From assembly GCF_029714205.1 (NCBI RefSeq), contig NZ_CP121648.1, positions 1,178,001-1,242,000 on the forward strand: DNA of 64,000 nt, read 5' to 3'. The stretch is from Methylobacterium sp. CB376. Lineage in GTDB: Bacteria; Pseudomonadota; Alphaproteobacteria; Rhizobiales; Beijerinckiaceae. The notes under the pieces are model-generated. The model had not been told where the DNA came from. It was given only the letters and a program-made list of their open reading frames with translations, and did no database searches. Numbering within the stretch: position 1 is the stretch's first letter; every line of letters begins with the position of its first letter. Both the position numbers and the translations under genes were made by a program. This document shows positions 62,530 to 64,000 of this stretch, one piece after another.

Positions 62530-64000
62530 GTGCCGCTGAACCGGCTTGCCTCGCTCTGGACGCGCCTCAATCGCGCCGCCCTCGGATTCGACGCCTGGGT
62601 GAATGCGAGCCTCTACGAGGGCGGCGCCGGGCTCGGCGAATCCTATTCCCGCTTCTCCGACGCGATGCGGCGGCGCTTCACCGTGCGGGGCGTCAAGCGC
62701 CTGATCCTCGACCTGTCGAGCGAGGCGGTGACCCTCACCCTCGGCGGCGCCGTCGTCATGGTCACCCTGGCCCAGCCCGCCTTCAACCAGACCAGCGAGA
62801 ACTGGCTGAAGGCCCAGGACCTCGCCGTCACCTTCCTCGACCGCTACGGGACCGAGGTCGGCCGGCGCGGCATCAAGCACGACGATTCCCTGCGCATCGA
62901 CGAGTTCCCGGACATCCTGGTCAAGGCCCTGATCTCGACCGAGGACCGCCGCTTCTACGACCATCTCGGCATCGACCCGATCGGCACCCTGCGGGCGCTC
63001 ACGGTGAATGCCCGCGGCGGCGGCCACGTCCAGGGCGGCTCCTCGCTGACCCAGCAGCTCGCCAAGAACCTCTTCCTGACCAACGAGCGCACCCTCCAGC
63101 GCAAGATCAACGAGGCCTTCCTGGCCCTCTGGCTGGAATGGCACCTCACCAAGAACGAGATCCTGAAGCTCTACCTCGACCGGGCCTATATGGGGGGCGG
63201 CACGTTTGGGGCGGCGGCCGCCGCCGACTATTATTTCGGCAAGAACCTCAAGGACATCTCGCTGGCCGAGGCGGCCATGCTGGCGGGCCTGTTCAAGGCG
63301 CCGACGAAGTACGCGCCGCACGTGAACCTGCCGGCCGCCCGCGCCCGCGCCGCGGACGTGCTGCACAACATGGTCGAGGCCGGCTACCTCACCGAGGGCC
63401 AGATCCAGTCCGCCCTGCGCAACCCGGCGACGCCGGTGACGCGCTCGCGCGACATCAGCGCCGACTACTACCTCGACTGGGCCTTCAACGAGGTGAAGCG
63501 CCTCGCCGACGAGGGCAAGCTCAAGCGGGAGCGGGTGCTCGTCGTCAAGACGCCCCTCGACCTGTCGATCCAGCGGCGGGCCGATCAGGCCGTCGAGAAC
63601 ATCCTGCGCCAGTTCGGCGACGCCTTCGACGTCGAGCAGGCCGCCCTCGTCACCATGGACCCGGACGGGGGCGTGCGGGCGATGGTGGGCGGCGCCGATT
63701 ACGGCCAGAGCCAGTTCAACCGCGCCACCGACGCGCTGCGCCAGCCGGGCTCGTCCTTCAAGCCCTACGTCTACGCGGCGGGGCTCTCCACCGGCCTGTG
63801 GCGGCCCGACAGCAAGGTGGTGGATTCCCCGGTCTGCATCGGCAATTGGTGCCCGGCCAATTACGGCCGCTCCTTCGCCGGCACGGTGCCGCTCTGGGTC
63901 GCGGTCGCGAAGTCGATCAACACGATCCCGGTCAAGTTCTCGATCGCCATGGGCAAGGCGACGGGCGAGACGCACGAGGCGCGGGCCGCCAAGCTCGGCC
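62530..64000 (+). CDS. Bifunctional penicillin-binding protein, class A (partial)
   Basis: The frame runs off the right edge; 490 codons are visible. One membrane segment ([20 protein letters not shown], about 70-90) is followed by the GT51 glycosyltransferase domain with catalytic-site motif [12 protein letters not shown] and [16 protein letters not shown], then [20 protein letters not shown]. The transpeptidase domain begins with the active-site SxxK in [13 protein letters not shown] and the SxN in KSINTIP; the KTG motif lies beyond the window. It polymerises and cross-links peptidoglycan. GTG 62530 has AAGGA nine bases upstream. Confidence 0.95.
   Translation, partial: MPLNRLASLWTRLNRAALGFDAWVNASLYEGGAGLGESYSRFSDAMRRRFTVRGVKRLILDLSSEAVTLTLGGAVVMVTLAQPAFNQTSENWLKAQDLAVTFLDRYGTEVGRRGIKHDDSLRIDEFPDILVKALISTEDRRFYDHLGIDPIGTLRALTVNARGGGHVQGGSSLTQQLAKNLFLTNERTLQRKINEAFLALWLEWHLTKNEILKLYLDRAYMGGGTFGAAAAADYYFGKNLKDISLAEAAMLAGLFKAPTKYAPHVNLPAARARAADVLHNMVEAGYLTEGQIQSALRNPATPVTRSRDISADYYLDWAFNEVKRLADEGKLKRERVLVVKTPLDLSIQRRADQAVENILRQFGDAFDVEQAALVTMDPDGGVRAMVGGADYGQSQFNRATDALRQPGSSFKPYVYAAGLSTGLWRPDSKVVDSPVCIGNWCPANYGRSFAGTVPLWVAVAKSINTIPVKFSIAMGKATGETHEARAAKLG

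Noticed and set aside
1..64000. tRNA or rRNA genes, insertion sequences, prophage genes
   Set aside because: None recognised by eye on either strand; a tRNAscan and IS search would be the proper test.

Overview
This is a very GC-rich stretch of chromosome from an alphaproteobacterium. It is most likely from the Rhizobiales, and I infer Methylobacterium or a close relative. The main evidence is a permuted two-piece tmRNA gene, an Irr/ICE-type iron box in front of bacterioferritin, an HWE-family histidine kinase, an alpha-type SspB, the fumC-DUF4169-ribbon-helix-helix trio, an ExoF/ExoP/ExoY-style polysaccharide locus and an intracellular PHA depolymerase. The genus is inferred; no rRNA or tRNA gene was seen. 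No phage, plasmid, insertion sequence or CRISPR array was recognised.

Layout. 1-5.7 kb: mixed single genes, namely the tail of a probable AI-2E-type permease, two small secreted proteins, a P-loop ATPase, PHA depolymerase, a frame-disrupted PAS protein and a small gene of low GC content. 6.0-8.2 kb: a GH5 glycanase carrying three carbohydrate-binding-like modules, two of them almost identical at DNA level. 9.5-28.5 kb: an HWE sensor kinase followed by a polysaccharide locus arranged around a 1.15-kb divergent control region at 14.6-15.7 kb. The left arm (minus) holds an ExoF-like export protein, a polymerase-like membrane protein and a glycosyltransferase. The right arm (plus) holds an ExoP-like chain-length/BY-kinase protein, a GT4, a GT2-WecG fusion, an ExoY-like initiating transferase, a GH5 glycanase, a Wzx-like flippase and an FkbM methyltransferase. 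A GT4, a GT2 and a decayed third GH5 gene follow. Together these could start, assemble, flip, polymerise, export and trim an extracellular polysaccharide.

28.5-38.1 kb is housekeeping and protein quality control, mostly on the minus strand: phoH-like, uvrD-type helicase, degP, a DUF2065 gene, hflC, hflK, folA and thyA. 39.0-43.8 kb holds ssrA (tmRNA) beside sspB, the adaptor that delivers ssrA-tagged proteins to ClpXP, then a P450 and the fumC group. 43.8-50.4 kb is a TetR-controlled RND efflux locus whose second adaptor gene is frameshifted. 50.4-64 kb is core metabolism and repair: bfr, ruvB, a metallophosphoesterase, a YbgC thioesterase, chorismate mutase, metX-metW, an MFS exporter, gshB, a YcgN-type protein and the start of a bifunctional penicillin-binding protein.

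Two signals fall outside ordinary gene annotation. First, a family of two-tier inverted repeats is scattered through intergenic spaces, at about 0.7, 9.3, 47.0, 51.4, 54.9 and 57.9 kb, mostly between convergent genes. Second, several strong dyads or hairpins sit at control points: 14.74, 32.5, 40.2-40.4, 44.63, 50.38, 58.63 and 61.6 kb.
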